Origin: Kaistia sp. 32K
Lineage (GTDB): Bacteria; Pseudomonadota; Alphaproteobacteria; Rhizobiales; Kaistiaceae
NCBI RefSeq assembly: GCF_016629525.1
Contig: NZ_AP024269.1
Coordinates: 434,001 to 498,000 of the forward strand
DNA length: 64,000 bases
Reading direction: 5' to 3'
Shown in pieces: positions 43,542-55,955 of the stretch. A program made the translations under genes and the position numbers. Within the stretch, counting starts at the first letter, position 1. Each line of letters starts with the position of its first letter. The notes under the pieces were generated by a model. That model ran no database searches, was not told the origin of the DNA, and saw only the letters and a program-made list of their open reading frames with translations.

Positions 43542-43555
43542 AAAGCGCTTTCAAT
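43542..43555. promoter_or_regulatory. LacI-type operator TCAAAGCGCTTTCA
   Basis: Contains the perfect palindrome AAAGCGCTTT (43544-43553), the typical LacI/GalR-family core with central CG. It lies 29 bases upstream of the repressor start, suited to autoregulation. It shares its core with 43763-43778. Confidence 0.75.
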
Positions 43556-43729
43556 CGTCCTGGCAAGCGCGCTGTCGCGGAACCGCCCCGAGCCGGTCGA
43601 GCCTGCTGCACTGCGGAAACCGTCAATGGCAGCAAAGCGTCCGGAAAATCAAGAAATTACGCTGATTTATCGTATGAAATTGAAAGATTATCATATTGCA
43701 GCGCACATTCGACCCGCCGGCTGTCGGGG

Positions 43730-43759
43730 TTGACAGTGGAGCGGCTTGCCGGTGAGAAT
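43730..43759 (+). promoter_or_regulatory. Sigma-70 promoter of the alpha-glucoside operon
   Basis: -35 TTGACA (43730-43735, perfect) and -10 GAGAAT (43754-43759, four of six) with an 18-base spacer. Transcription would begin near 43766, inside the operator that follows. Confidence 0.6.
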
Positions 43760-43762
43760 GCC

Positions 43763-43778
43763 CTCAAAGCGCTTTGAG
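43763..43778. promoter_or_regulatory. LacI-type operator CTCAAAGCGCTTTGAG
   Basis: A perfect 16-bp palindrome immediately downstream of the -10 element, covering the expected transcription start. Occupancy would block initiation, the standard LacI mode. Confidence 0.8.
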
Positions 43779-43910
43779 GAGAGTGTGAAGGTACAACCTT
43801 CGCCAAGGGCGCTTTGGAAGCGGGAGGCCTGGCGGTTCGGGGTGCAAGGCACTGGCGAGGCCCGGTTTCCAAGTTTCTGTCATGGACAGTCTCTCAGGGA
43901 GGTTCCTGCA

Positions 43911-45179
43911 ATGAACTTGCGCTCTGCGCTTCTGGCCTTCGGGGCCGGTATCGTGTTGATGGGCAGTGCTGCCAATGCCGCCAATCTGTCGATCGTCTCG
44001 GGCGACACCGGCAATGGCCTGGCCGTGCTGCGCGAACAGCTCGACCTGTTCGAGAAGGCGACTGGCAACAAGGTCACCATCGTGCCGATGCCGTCGTCGA
44101 CGAGCGATCAGTTCGGCCAGTACAAGCTCTGGCTCGCCGCCGGCAATTCCGACATCGACGTCTACCAGACCGACGTCATCTGGGCGCCGCAGCTGGCCGA
44201 CCAGCTGCTCGACCTGACCGATGCGACCAAGGACGTCATCGGCGCGCATTTCCCGTCGATCGTCGAATCGCAGACGGTGAACGGCAAGCTCGTCGCCATG
44301 CCGCTCTTCACCGACGCGCCGGCTCTCTATTACCGCAAGGACCTGCTCGAGAAGTACGGCAAGACGCCGCCGAAGACCTGGGACGAGCTCGCGGCGACCG
44401 CGAAGGAGATCCAGGACAAGGAGCGCGAGGCCGGCAACAAGGACATCTGGGGCTTCGTCTGGCAGGGCAATTCCTATGAAGGCCTGACCTGCAACGCGCT
44501 CGAATGGGTCAAGTCGAACGGCGGCGGCCAGATCATCGAGGCCGACGGCTCGATCTCGATCAACAACCCGCAGGCCGTCGAAGCGCTCGATCGCGCCAAG
44601 GGCTGGGTCAACACCATCTCGCCGCCGGGCGTGCTCGCCTATCAGGAAGAAGAGGCGCGCGGCGTCTGGCAGACCGGCAATGCCGTGTTCATGCGCAACT
44701 GGCCCTACGCCTACGGTCTCGGCAACGGCGCCGACTCGGCCGTGAAGGACAAGTTCGACGTCGTTCCGCTGCCGGCAGGCTCCGGCGAGGGCGCCAAGTC
44801 GGCCGCGACGCTGGGCGGCTGGAACCTGGCCGTCTCGAAGTATTCGAAGAGCCCGAAGGAAGCCGTCGAGCTGGTGAAGTTCATCACCTCGCCCGAGATG
44901 CAGAAGCTGAAGGCCCTCAAGGCCTCCAACCTGCCGACGATCCAGGCCCTCTACGACGATGCCGACATCGCCAAGGAGCAGTCGATCATCCCGCGCTGGA
45001 AGGAAGTCTTCCAGAACGCCGTGCCGCGTCCTTCGGCTCCGGCCAAGGTCAAGTACAACGAAGTGTCGTCCAACTTCTGGACCGCCACGCATGACACGTT
45101 GAGCGGCAACGGTTCGGCAGCCGACAACCTCGAGCAGCTCGAGGCCAAGCTGACCAAGCTCAAGGGCGCCAACTGGTAA
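43911..45179 (+). CDS. Alpha-glucoside ABC transporter substrate-binding protein
   Basis: A 422-residue periplasmic binding protein of the MalE/ThuE class. Signal peptide MNLRSALLAFGAGIVLMGSAANA, mature start ANLSIVSGDTG. Family elements are LWLAAGNSDIDVYQTDVIWAP, MPLFTDAPALYYRKDLLEKYGKTPPKTWDEL, GFVWQGNSYEGLTCNALEWVKSNGG and TLGGWNLAVSKYSKSPKEA. The ABC components resemble trehalose/maltose/sucrose (Thu/Agl) systems of rhizobia. The start is set by GGAGG 8 bases before ATG 43911. It is the first gene of the operon, behind an operator-covered promoter and followed by a hairpin. Confidence 0.9.
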   Translation: MNLRSALLAFGAGIVLMGSAANAANLSIVSGDTGNGLAVLREQLDLFEKATGNKVTIVPMPSSTSDQFGQYKLWLAAGNSDIDVYQTDVIWAPQLADQLLDLTDATKDVIGAHFPSIVESQTVNGKLVAMPLFTDAPALYYRKDLLEKYGKTPPKTWDELAATAKEIQDKEREAGNKDIWGFVWQGNSYEGLTCNALEWVKSNGGGQIIEADGSISINNPQAVEALDRAKGWVNTISPPGVLAYQEEEARGVWQTGNAVFMRNWPYAYGLGNGADSAVKDKFDVVPLPAGSGEGAKSAATLGGWNLAVSKYSKSPKEAVELVKFITSPEMQKLKALKASNLPTIQALYDDADIAKEQSIIPRWKEVFQNAVPRPSAPAKVKYNEVSSNFWTATHDTLSGNGSAADNLEQLEAKLTKLKGANW

Positions 45180-45189
45180 CATCCAGGAG

Positions 45190-45222
45190 CCCGGCCGGAA
45201 GCCTGCGTGGCCTCCGGCCGGG
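45190..45222 (+). terminator. Hairpin after the alpha-glucoside binding-protein gene
   Basis: CCCGGCCGGA and TCCGGCCGGG pair perfectly (10 bp), with inner GCC/GGC pairing, and are followed by TCTCTTTGGTTTTC. It is closer to a real terminator than the other two such hairpins and probably attenuates transcription into the permease genes. Confidence 0.75.
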
Positions 45223-45312
45223 TCTCTTTGGTTTTCTGTGTGGCGGGCAAGGTCCCGCCACCTTCCATCGATGACGACCGAGGCATCGGTCCAACCAGCG
45301 AGAGCCGAGAAC

Positions 45313-46280
45313 ATGGCGGTAGCCGAGACAATTACCGCGCCGGTCGAGGGAGTGCGATCGGACCTGATGCGCCAACGCGTGCGCTCGGCCTGGATCTTCC
45401 TGGCGCCCATGCTGGCCGTCCTGGCGCTCGTCGCCGGCTGGCCGCTGCTGCGCAGCATCTACTTCTCTTTCACCGACGCTTCGCTCGCCAATATCGAGGC
45501 GGCGCAATGGATCGGCTTCGAGAACTATTTCTCGGCCACGACGCTGAAGAGCGGCAAGGTCCTCTATGACGGCCTGCTGGTCGATCCGATCTGGTGGCGC
45601 GCCGTCTGGAACACCGTCAAGTTCACCATCGTCTCGGTGACGCTGGAAACCATTTTCGGCACCATCGTCGCGCTGGTGCTGAACGCCGAATTCAAGGGCC
45701 GCGGCATCGTCCGCGCCGCCATCCTGATTCCCTGGGCGATCCCGACCGTCGTCTCCGCCAAGATGTGGGGCTGGATGCTCAACGACCAGTTCGGCATCAT
45801 CAACGACGTCCTGCTCAATCTCGGCATCATCAGCCAGAAGATCGCCTGGACCGCCAATCCGGACACCGCCATGCTCGCGGTGCTGGTCGTCGACATCTGG
45901 AAGACGACGCCCTTCATGGCGCTGCTCATCCTCGCCGGCCTGCAGATGGTGCCGGGCGACATCTACGAGGCCGCCAAGATCGACGGCGTGCATCCGGTGA
46001 AGGTGTTCTTCAGGGTGACGCTGCCGCTGATCCGGCCGGCCCTGATGGTCGCGGTGATCTTCCGCATGCTCGACGCGCTCCGGATCTTCGACCTGATCTA
46101 CGTGCTGACGCCGAACAACTCGCAGACCAAGACGATGTCGGTCTATGCCCGCGAGAACCTGTTCGACTTCGACAAGTTCGCCTACGGCTCGGCCGCCGCG
46201 ACCTTCCTGTTCCTGATCCTCGCGGTGATCACGGTGGTCTACATCGTCGTCGGTCGCGTCAATTTCGACGGAGGCCGCTG

Positions 46281-46281
<1 letters not shown>
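45313..46281 (+). CDS. Alpha-glucoside ABC transporter permease, MalF-like
   Basis: A permease of about 322 residues with six spans. The first is WIFLAPMLAVLALVAGWPLL; the EAA loop reads MVPGDIYEAAKIDGVHPVKVFFRVTLPLI, the contact site for the ATPase. Typical MalF/UgpA-class segments include RAAILIPWAIPTVVSAKMWGWMLN. ATG 45313 is chosen for spacing after GAGA-rich sequence; an in-frame ATG at 45271 would add 14 residues. Its stop shares one base with the next start (TGATG). Confidence 0.9.
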
Positions 46282-48784
<2,503 letters not shown>

Positions 48785-48814
48785 ACAAGAAACGGGCACG
48801 GGAAGGAAACAGAC

Positions 48815-49903
<1,089 letters not shown>

Positions 49904-49984
49904 CGTCCGGCAGGCAAGACCGTTGCGATTTCCGGGCTGGCGGATTTTCCGCCGGCTCGATCCCATGGAAAGCGAGGGAATGCC

Positions 49985-50632
49985 ATGACTCTCACGCTCT
50001 ACATGCATCCGCTGGCCTCGTTCTGCCAGAAGGCGCTGATGGCGCTCTACGAGACGGAGACGCGCTTCGAGCCGCGTCTGGTCGATCTCGGCGACCCGGC
50101 CGAGCGGGCGGAATTCAACGCGCTCTGGCCGATCGGCAAGATGCCGGTGCTGCGCGACCAGGCGCGCGGCCAGATCGTGCCGGAATCGACCGTCATCATC
50201 GAGTATCTGGCGCGCTTCTATCCGGGCCGGACCCGCTTCATCCCGGAGGATCCCGATCTCGCCTGGCAGACCCGGCTCGCCGATCGCTTCTACGATCTCT
50301 ATGTGCACGAGCCGATGCAGAAGATCGTGACCGACAAGCTCCGGCCGGAAGGGCGCGGCGATCCGCATGGTGTCGAGGCCGCGCGGGCGACGCTCAGGAC
50401 CTCTTACGACATGCTCGAAAAGGCCCTCGGCAATCGCTTCTGGGCCATGGGCGACGCGTTCACCATGGCGGATTGTGCTGCCGCCCCGGCGCTGTTCTAC
50501 GCCAACGAGGTCCAGCCCTTCAACGAATCCCACCCCGGCCTGTTCGGCTATTTCGGCCGGCTGCTGGACCGCCCGTCCTTCGCCCGGGTGGTCGCCGAGG
50601 CGAGGCCCTATTTCGGGCTGTTTCCGGGCTGA
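49985..50632 (+). CDS. Glutathione S-transferase family protein
   Basis: A 215-residue cytosolic GST-fold protein. The thioredoxin-like N-domain begins LTLYMHPLASFCQKALMALYE, with a Ser-Phe-Cys start of helix 1, then GKMPVLRD with the cis-Pro and PESTVIIEYLARFYPG (Glu-Ser glutathione contact). The all-helical C-domain carries WAMGDAFTMADCAAAPALFYA, the N-capping-box region. Ribosome site GAGGGA precedes ATG 49985. The substrate is not evident. It follows the alpha-glucoside operon by 81 bases but is unrelated to it in role. Confidence 0.88.
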   Translation: MTLTLYMHPLASFCQKALMALYETETRFEPRLVDLGDPAERAEFNALWPIGKMPVLRDQARGQIVPESTVIIEYLARFYPGRTRFIPEDPDLAWQTRLADRFYDLYVHEPMQKIVTDKLRPEGRGDPHGVEAARATLRTSYDMLEKALGNRFWAMGDAFTMADCAAAPALFYANEVQPFNESHPGLFGYFGRLLDRPSFARVVAEARPYFGLFPG

Positions 50633-50642
50633 CCGGCGGCGC

Positions 50643-51320
50643 TCAGGCCAGCCGTCGCGCGACGATCTTGCCTTCGGTGCGGACCGTCAGTTCGAGGTGG
50701 CCTGCCTGCGTGACCTCCTGGATCTTCGACGGCCGGTAGGCGCAGACATTGACGCCGCCGCGATGGCGGAGGCTGTCATAGAGGATGCCGTCGCCGCCCT
50801 CGGCCCGGATCGCCTCGCCGAAAGCCTGCGGCGCGGCATAGTCGGCGCGCGCATAGAGATCCGGCCGATTCTCGGCCATTCCCCGCGTGTCGACGTAGCC
50901 GGCGCCGTCGATCCGGGCGGTGTAGGCGCGATAGGTGGTGACGAAACGATCGGCGCCCGAGCGCAGCATCTCGCGGCGGAGATGATGCGACACTTCCGCG
51001 ATGCAGGTCTCGACCGACAGCGCGCCGTACCAGGCGCCGAGCGCGCCGCCGGAAAAGCGCAGGCCGGTCGGCGGCGTGTGCAGGAACGACGCCATGACGA
51101 CGCTGGCGTTCGGCCGTCCATAGACCCATTCGGCGCGGGGGAGGCGGGCGGCGCGCTCGGCCACCAGCCGGTCGTTGGTCCAGCCCTCCAGCTCCAGCAC
51201 GGCGGCGAGATCGTCGGCCGAGGCAACGTCCTCGAAGGCCGAAATCGGCGGAAAGCGGGACGGAATCAGCCGGTGGGTGGGCTGCTCGATCGCAGTTTTC
51301 GGAAAATCGGATGCGGTCAT
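50643..51320 (-). CDS. RES-domain toxin (NAD+-degrading), partner of Xre/MbcA-type antitoxin
   Basis: A 225-residue RES-family protein. The three defining residues are visible in context: Arg in HRLIPSRFPP, Glu in SVETCIAEVSHHL and Ser in ILYDSLRHRGGVN. YGRPNASVVMASFLH and GAWYGALS are also family-typical. Characterised RES toxins are NAD+ phosphorylases/glycohydrolases that deplete NAD+ and stop growth. The ATG at 51318-51320 overlaps the antitoxin stop (ATGA), the normal antitoxin-first order. The frame is open far upstream to 51515, but that only shadows the antitoxin. Confidence 0.9.
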   Translation of the reverse strand: MTASDFPKTAIEQPTHRLIPSRFPPISAFEDVASADDLAAVLELEGWTNDRLVAERAARLPRAEWVYGRPNASVVMASFLHTPPTGLRFSGGALGAWYGALSVETCIAEVSHHLRREMLRSGADRFVTTYRAYTARIDGAGYVDTRGMAENRPDLYARADYAAPQAFGEAIRAEGGDGILYDSLRHRGGVNVCAYRPSKIQEVTQAGHLELTVRTEGKIVARRLA

Positions 51321-51829
51321 GCCCAGACAATGTCGCTCGTCTCGATCGGCGCGATCTCGTCGTCGAAGCCGGGGAGGGGCGCGGAGAACAGGCCGCCGCG
51401 CCAGGCGTCGAGATGGCGGCGCAGCAGCATCATGCCGTCCTGCGTTCCGGCCGTGATCAGTGCCATCGGGGGCTGGCCGCCGAACAGCGGGCCGGTGTTC
51501 CCGGTTGTTAACCACCTGTTAGCCTCGGCGTCGCTCGGGAAGACGATTTTCAGCGCCTGGTAGATGCCGAGCAGGGCGGAGATGCGGATGAGCGTATCGA
51601 CCGGCAGCATCAGCTCGGCGCCGCTCCGCGCCTTGGCGAGCCAGCCGAAATAGGTCGAGCGTCCGGGCTGGCCGAGAATGCGCATGCGGTCGGCCTCGCC
51701 GAGCCCCCAGCGATCGGCGATGGCGCTGAAGGTGCGGAGGCCGGGACCGCCAAGACGACGCCGGGCGGGTGCCGCGAAGCGGTCGGGCGCTACGGTGGCG
51801 AGTTCAGCGGTTCGGGCGAGGCGGGGCAT
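51317..51829 (-). CDS. Xre/MbcA/ParS-type antitoxin (DUF2384)
   Basis: A 170-residue antitoxin. The N-terminal half is an Xre-like DNA-binding region (FSAIADRWGLGEADRMRILG...TYFGWLAKA). The C-terminal toxin-binding domain carries the DUF2384 pattern: ALKIVFPSDAEANRWLTTGN, GPLFGGQPPMALITAGTQDGMMLLRRHLDAWRGG. The RES toxin follows with a 4-base overlap. AAGGAG precedes the ATG. Two palindromes sharing TCCA-N4-TGGA lie just upstream, over the promoter, and are the expected autoregulatory operators. Confidence 0.9.
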   Translation of the reverse strand: MPRLARTAELATVAPDRFAAPARRRLGGPGLRTFSAIADRWGLGEADRMRILGQPGRSTYFGWLAKARSGAELMLPVDTLIRISALLGIYQALKIVFPSDAEANRWLTTGNTGPLFGGQPPMALITAGTQDGMMLLRRHLDAWRGGLFSAPLPGFDDEIAPIETSDIVWA

Positions 51830-51841
51830 GGCAGCGCTCCT

Positions 51842-51859
51842 TTATCCAGTCATGGATAA
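51842..51859. promoter_or_regulatory. Antitoxin operator 1 (TTATCCA-N4-TGGATAA)
   Basis: A perfect 7-base inverted repeat with a 4-base centre (GTCA), between the -10 box and the antitoxin start codon. It shares TCCA-N4-TGGA with operator 2; the two centres are exactly 20 bp apart, about two helical turns. Confidence 0.75.
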
Positions 51860-51885
51860 GATAGTCCAATATTGGACTGGATCAA
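51858..51885 (-). promoter_or_regulatory. Promoter of the RES/Xre operon
   Basis: On the minus strand, -35 TTGATC (51885-51880) and -10 TATCTT (51863-51858) are spaced by 16 bases, each four of six to consensus. Operator 2 fills the spacer and operator 1 starts at the end of the -10. Confidence 0.55.
51863..51878. promoter_or_regulatory. Antitoxin operator 2 (AGTCCAATATTGGACT)
   Basis: A perfect 16-bp palindrome lying between the -35 and -10 boxes of the operon promoter. Its core TCCA-N4-TGGA is that of operator 1. Confidence 0.8.
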
Positions 51886-51906
51886 GGGGCGGTAGGGGGC
51901 GGAGGT

Positions 51907-52036
<130 letters not shown>

Positions 52037-52136
52037 TGATTCGGGCCCGCTAGGCGGGGTCACGGCCGGCGTCAAAGGGGGGGTCGACGGCAGGCTGGTT
52101 TCGCCAGCGGCGCGCTCAGGATCCGGCCCTCTTTCT

Positions 52137-52281
52137 TGAACCTCCCCTTGAGGGGGGTCGAAAACGCTCTTTGCGTTTTCGGGAGGGGGTACTTCGCGCC
52201 GCCTGCCGCAGATCCGACGGAGAACCCCTCCCCAAGACCGCCCGAAGGCGGTCTTGACCCTCCCTCAAGGGGAGGGTTCAG
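52137..52281. repeat. Long palindromic repeat, family D (TGAACCTCCCCTTGAGGG...)
   Basis: Ends TGAACCTCCCCTTGAGGG (52137) and CCCTCAAGGGGAGGGTTCA (to 52281) are inverted repeats. Inside are the hairpins CGAAAACGCTCTTTGCGTTTTCG and AAGACCGCCCGAAGGCGGTCTT. It lies after the Cys-rich gene (minus strand) and could terminate it. Confidence 0.8.
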
Positions 52282-52327
52282 GAGGCCGGTTCCATCCGTG
52301 CCACGTGATTTCCTTGCTACCAGCCGG

Positions 52328-52933
52328 TCACTGGGCAAGGGGCGCGAGCGCCTTTTGGCAGCGCGGCGAGAGCGAGGCGGCGTTCTCCTTCAGGCAGGCG
52401 ACGACATTGCCGCCGCCGATCGGCACGCCGCGGCAGTGGCTGCGGAAATCCTTGGCGCAGGACTGCCGCACCAGCGCCAGTTCCTGGCGCGGCGTCAGCG
52501 CTCCCGGGGCCGGGGTGGCCTCCGGCGCGGCGGCCTTCGCCGCCGGCGCGACGGTTGTCTTGCCAGGGGTCGTCTTGCCGGGAGCGGTCGTGGTGCTGCT
52601 CTGGCCGGCTGGCTTGCTATCCGCCGGCGCAGCGGATGCGGCGGGTGCTGCGGGAGCGGGCGTTGTCGCTGCGCTGCCGCCGACCGCCTGCACGGCGGTC
52701 CGGCAGGCGTCGGAGAGCTTGGCTGCGCTCTGCTGCAGGCAGGCCAGCGCCGCCTTGCCGCCCGGAGGAATGCCGGCGCAATGGCTCTTGTAGTCGGCCG
52801 GGCAGGCGGAGCGGATCGCCGATTGTTGGGCTTCCGTCGGCGTCTGCGCTTGCGCGCCGCTCAGGCCGAAGACAGCCCAGACGAGCAGGGCCGGCAGGAT
52901 CGCATGAATAGAATCGGGGAAATTCCTCGTCAT
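52328..52933 (-). CDS. Exported cysteine-rich repeat protein
   Basis: A 201-residue secreted or periplasmic protein with signal peptide (LPALLVWAVFGLSGAQA). It has two copies of a four-Cys unit: IRSACPADYKSHCAGIPPGGKAALACLQQSAAKLSDACRTAV and VRQSCAKDFRSHCRGVPIGGGNVVACLKENAASLSPRCQKAL. The units are joined by a ~60-residue Ala/Pro/Thr linker. The Cys spacing suggests two disulfides per unit, resembling the cysteine-rich repeat of Golgi GLG1-like proteins. Function unknown. GGAGG sits 6 bases before ATG 52933; the frame extends upstream without features. Confidence 0.8.
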   Translation of the reverse strand: MTRNFPDSIHAILPALLVWAVFGLSGAQAQTPTEAQQSAIRSACPADYKSHCAGIPPGGKAALACLQQSAAKLSDACRTAVQAVGGSAATTPAPAAPAASAAPADSKPAGQSSTTTAPGKTTPGKTTVAPAAKAAAPEATPAPGALTPRQELALVRQSCAKDFRSHCRGVPIGGGNVVACLKENAASLSPRCQKALAPLAQ

Positions 52934-53128
52934 GGCAACCTCCACTAAGGGGGTTCTACCATGACGATGGAAAGGCGGCGATTTGCGGGCCGGATCTTCT
53001 GGCGAAAGCAGAAATTCCCCTGCGGCAGGGTGGCGATCTTGTTTCGATCCGCCTCTCTGCCGCGCCGTCAGGACTTGCGGGAGGTCCGCCAAAGCGGCCG
53101 GAGGGCAGGGCCCTCCGGGAACGCGCGA

Positions 53129-54025
53129 TCAGCGATCGAGCCGGAACACGTTTTCCGCCAGTCCAGGCGCCTCGGTGCGGACGGCGAACAGGCCGCCGGC
53201 CAGCCGCTCGAGCGGGCCGTTTCCGCCCTGCGCGGTGGTGATGTAGAGCGTCTTCAGGTCGGCGCCGCCGAAGGTGCAGTTGGTGATGTTCGAGACCGGC
53301 ATGTCGAGGATGCCGGCGACCTTGCCCTCGGGCGAGACGCGCACGACGCAGCCGCCGCCATAGCGGCAGTTCCAGACATGGCCCTCGCTGTCGATCTGCG
53401 AGCCGTCCGGGCCACCGCGCTCGAAGTCGGAGAACCACGGCCGGTCGTTCGAGACGGCGCCTGTTTCGGGATCATAGTCGAACTGCCAGATCTCGTTCTT
53501 CATCGTGTCGCCGGTATAGAAGCGCTGGCGCGCGACGTCCCAGCACATGGTGTTGGTGATGCCGATCTCCGACTTGATCGTCGCGACGCCGCCCTTGTCG
53601 TCGACGCGGTAGAGGCCGCCGGCCTTGTTGTCGGTGATATCGACGCCGGAGCCATCGGGGGCGACATTGTTGAACATCGAGCCGACGACGAGGTTGCCGA
53701 ACGGGTCGGGCCGGCCGTCGTTCAGCCGCGCCTTCGGGAAGTTCGGCTCCGGGACGGAGAAGTCGGTGCGGCTGTCGGTCTCGGGCTTCCAGAGAATCAC
53801 CTTCGAGGCGAGGGCGGCGATCAGCGTGCCCGGGCGGTCGGTGAGGCCGAGCGTCGTCACCGGCTCGTCGAAGATCCAGTTCTGCGTCGTTTTCGACGCC
53901 GGATCATAGCGATGGATGAGGAAACGGTTGATGTCGGTCCAGTAGACGGCCTGCTCGGCGGCGCTCCAGACGACGCCTTCGCCGCAGCGATCGCCGGCCG
54001 GTACGACGCAAACTGGATCGGTCAT
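53129..54025 (-). CDS. SMP-30/gluconolactonase family protein
   Basis: A protein of about 298 residues, a six-bladed beta-propeller lactonase. The metal-site Glu is in CGEGVVWSAAEQAVYWTDI; RLNDGRPDPFGNLVVGSM carries the conserved Asn/Asp pair; ITNTMCWDVARQRFYTGDTMKNEIW and PDGSQIDSEGHVWNCRYGGGCVVR give further ligands. Such enzymes open sugar lactones such as gluconolactone. ATG 54025 is preferred because GGGGGAA is spaced for it. It is divergent from zwf across an inverted repeat, which suggests shared control with hexose oxidation. Confidence 0.88.
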   Translation of the reverse strand: MTDPVCVVPAGDRCGEGVVWSAAEQAVYWTDINRFLIHRYDPASKTTQNWIFDEPVTTLGLTDRPGTLIAALASKVILWKPETDSRTDFSVPEPNFPKARLNDGRPDPFGNLVVGSMFNNVAPDGSGVDITDNKAGGLYRVDDKGGVATIKSEIGITNTMCWDVARQRFYTGDTMKNEIWQFDYDPETGAVSNDRPWFSDFERGGPDGSQIDSEGHVWNCRYGGGCVVRVSPEGKVAGILDMPVSNITNCTFGGADLKTLYITTAQGGNGPLERLAGGLFAVRTEAPGLAENVFRLDR

Positions 54026-54059
54026 GTGCATTTCCCCCGTTGCCCCTTGGGGGCTCGTT

Positions 54060-54079
54060 TAAGCGACTGAATTCGCTTA
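54060..54079. promoter_or_regulatory. Inverted repeat TAAGCGA-N6-TCGCTTA between SMP-30 and zwf
   Basis: Perfect 7-base arms around CTGAAT, 35 bases upstream of the lactonase start and about 150 before zwf. A symmetric 20-bp site of this kind suits a dimeric repressor acting on one or both genes. The regulator is not identifiable here. Confidence 0.5.
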
Positions 54080-54227
54080 GCGTGTCGTCGCTGCCGTTAC
54101 ACGCGAATCTCGTCGCAAGGATTTTATTTCGGTTCTCTAATTTTGTCCCTCAACATATGACGCGGACTTGATTAGGACATGGCTGCAGACCAGCTGAGGC
54201 CCGGCTGACGCCGGAAAGAGGGAATTC

Positions 54228-55709
54228 ATGACCAGTCGTATCATCGCCGTCGACCCCTTCGATCTCGTCGTCTTCGGCGCCACGGGCGATCTCGCCTATC
54301 GCAAGCTTATGCCGGCGCTCTACCATCGCCACCGCGACGGTCAAATCCCCCCGGTTGCCCGCATCATCGGCGCGTCGCGTCGCCCCATGAGCGACGAGGC
54401 CTACCAGAAGCTGACCGAGGCGGCGCTGGAGAAGTTCGTGCCGGCGGACGAGCGCGAGCCGGAGCAGGTCGCCTCGTTCCTGAAGCGGATCTCCTATGTC
54501 GCGATCGACGCGACGGCCGAGAAGGCCGGCTGGCCGGATCTCGTCGAGGCGCTGAAGGATGGCAAGGACCGCATCCGCGCCTTCTACCTGGCGGTGGCGC
54601 CGGACCTGTTCGGCATCATCTGCGAGGGCCTCGGCGCCCATCATCTCGTGACGCCGAAGACGCGCGTCATCATCGAGAAGCCGATCGGCAAGAGCCTCGC
54701 CTCCGCCAACGAGCTGAACGACTCGATCGGCAAGGTGTTCAAGGAAAGCCAGATCTACCGCATCGATCATTACCTCGGTAAGGAGACGGTGCAGAACCTG
54801 ATGGCGCTCCGCTTCGCCAACGCGCTGTTCGAGCCGCTCTGGAACGCCAACCACATCGACAACGTGCAGATCACGGTCGCCGAGAGCCTCGGCGTCGAGG
54901 GCCGCGCGGGCTATTACGACACGGCCGGCGCGCTGCGCGACATGGTGCAGAACCACATCCTGCAGCTGCTCTGCCTCGTCGCCATGGAGCCGCCGGGCCG
55001 CTTCGACGCCGACGCGCTGCGCGACGAGAAGCTCAAGGTGCTGCGCTCGCTGAAGCCGATCGTCGATGGCGAGGTCGATAGCGTCACCGTGCGTGGCCAG
55101 TACAAGGCCGGCGCCTCGGCCGGCGGGCCGGTCCCGGGCTATCTGGAAGAACTCGGCCGCGACGATTCCACCACCGAGACCTTCGTCGCCATCAAGGCGG
55201 AGATCGAGAACTGGCGCTGGGCCGGCGTGCCCTTCTACATCCGCACCGGCAAGCGCCTGCCTTCGCGCCTTTCCGAGATCGTCGTCAACTTCAAGACGAT
55301 CCCGCATTCGATCTTCGGCGACAGCGCCGGTCAGCTCGCTTCCAACCAGCTGGTCATGCGCCTGCAGCCGGACGAGGGCGTGCGGCTCTGGCTGATGATC
55401 AAGGATCCCGGCCCGGGCGGCATGCGCCTGCGCCACGTTCCGCTCGACATGAGCTTCGCCGAGACCTTCAAGGTGCGCAGCCCCGAGGCCTATGAGCGGC
55501 TGATCATGGACGTGATCCGCGGCAACGCCACGCTGTTCATGCGCCGCGACGAAGTCGAGGCGGCGTGGAAGTGGATCGATCCGATCCTCGAAGGCTGGGC
55601 GGCTTCGCGCGAGGCGCCGAAGGGCTACACCGCCGGCACCTGGGGCCCGTCCTCGTCGATCGCCCTGATCGAGCGCGACGGCCGCACCTGGCACGAAGAA
55701 GGCGCCTGA
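54228..55709 (+). CDS. zwf: Glucose-6-phosphate 1-dehydrogenase
   Basis: A 493-residue enzyme oxidising glucose 6-phosphate to 6-phosphogluconolactone with NAD(P)+. The dinucleotide site is [19 protein letters not shown], the substrate/catalytic segment is [14 protein letters not shown] with the catalytic His further on in the same fold ([22 protein letters not shown]), and [10 protein letters not shown] is the C-domain signature. Length is normal for the family. Purine-rich AAAGAGGGAA precedes ATG 54228. Edd follows after 246 bases; the usual intermediate gene pgl is not between them. Confidence 0.95.
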   Translation: MTSRIIAVDPFDLVVFGATGDLAYRKLMPALYHRHRDGQIPPVARIIGASRRPMSDEAYQKLTEAALEKFVPADEREPEQVASFLKRISYVAIDATAEKAGWPDLVEALKDGKDRIRAFYLAVAPDLFGIICEGLGAHHLVTPKTRVIIEKPIGKSLASANELNDSIGKVFKESQIYRIDHYLGKETVQNLMALRFANALFEPLWNANHIDNVQITVAESLGVEGRAGYYDTAGALRDMVQNHILQLLCLVAMEPPGRFDADALRDEKLKVLRSLKPIVDGEVDSVTVRGQYKAGASAGGPVPGYLEELGRDDSTTETFVAIKAEIENWRWAGVPFYIRTGKRLPSRLSEIVVNFKTIPHSIFGDSAGQLASNQLVMRLQPDEGVRLWLMIKDPGPGGMRLRHVPLDMSFAETFKVRSPEAYERLIMDVIRGNATLFMRRDEVEAAWKWIDPILEGWAASREAPKGYTAGTWGPSSSIALIERDGRTWHEEGA

Positions 55710-55855
55710 GCGAGAACCCGCCGCCTCGGGGCGGCGGGAACGCGGCTTGAGCGATAGGGCTTCGGCACAAGACCGATGCTCCAACAAGATGAGAACGGCC
55801 GCGCCGAACCAGATCGGCGCTGTCGCCGTTTCCAAGAAATGACCACCGAACGGGG

Positions 55856-55895
55856 AACCCTCTCCCGTTCACGGGAGGGCGTGGGGAGAGGGGTT
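55856..55895. repeat. Small palindromic repeat in the zwf-edd gap
   Basis: AACCCTCTCCC at the left and GGGGAGAGGGGTT at the right enclose the inner hairpin CTCCCGTTCACGGGAG. It is related to family A elements at its ends but shorter. The rest of the 246-base zwf-edd gap shows no gene. Confidence 0.65.
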
Positions 55896-55955
55896 TGAAG
55901 CGGGCGGCGCCACCGGGCCTCTCGCAGGTTACGGTTGCCCAGGAGACACCACGTC

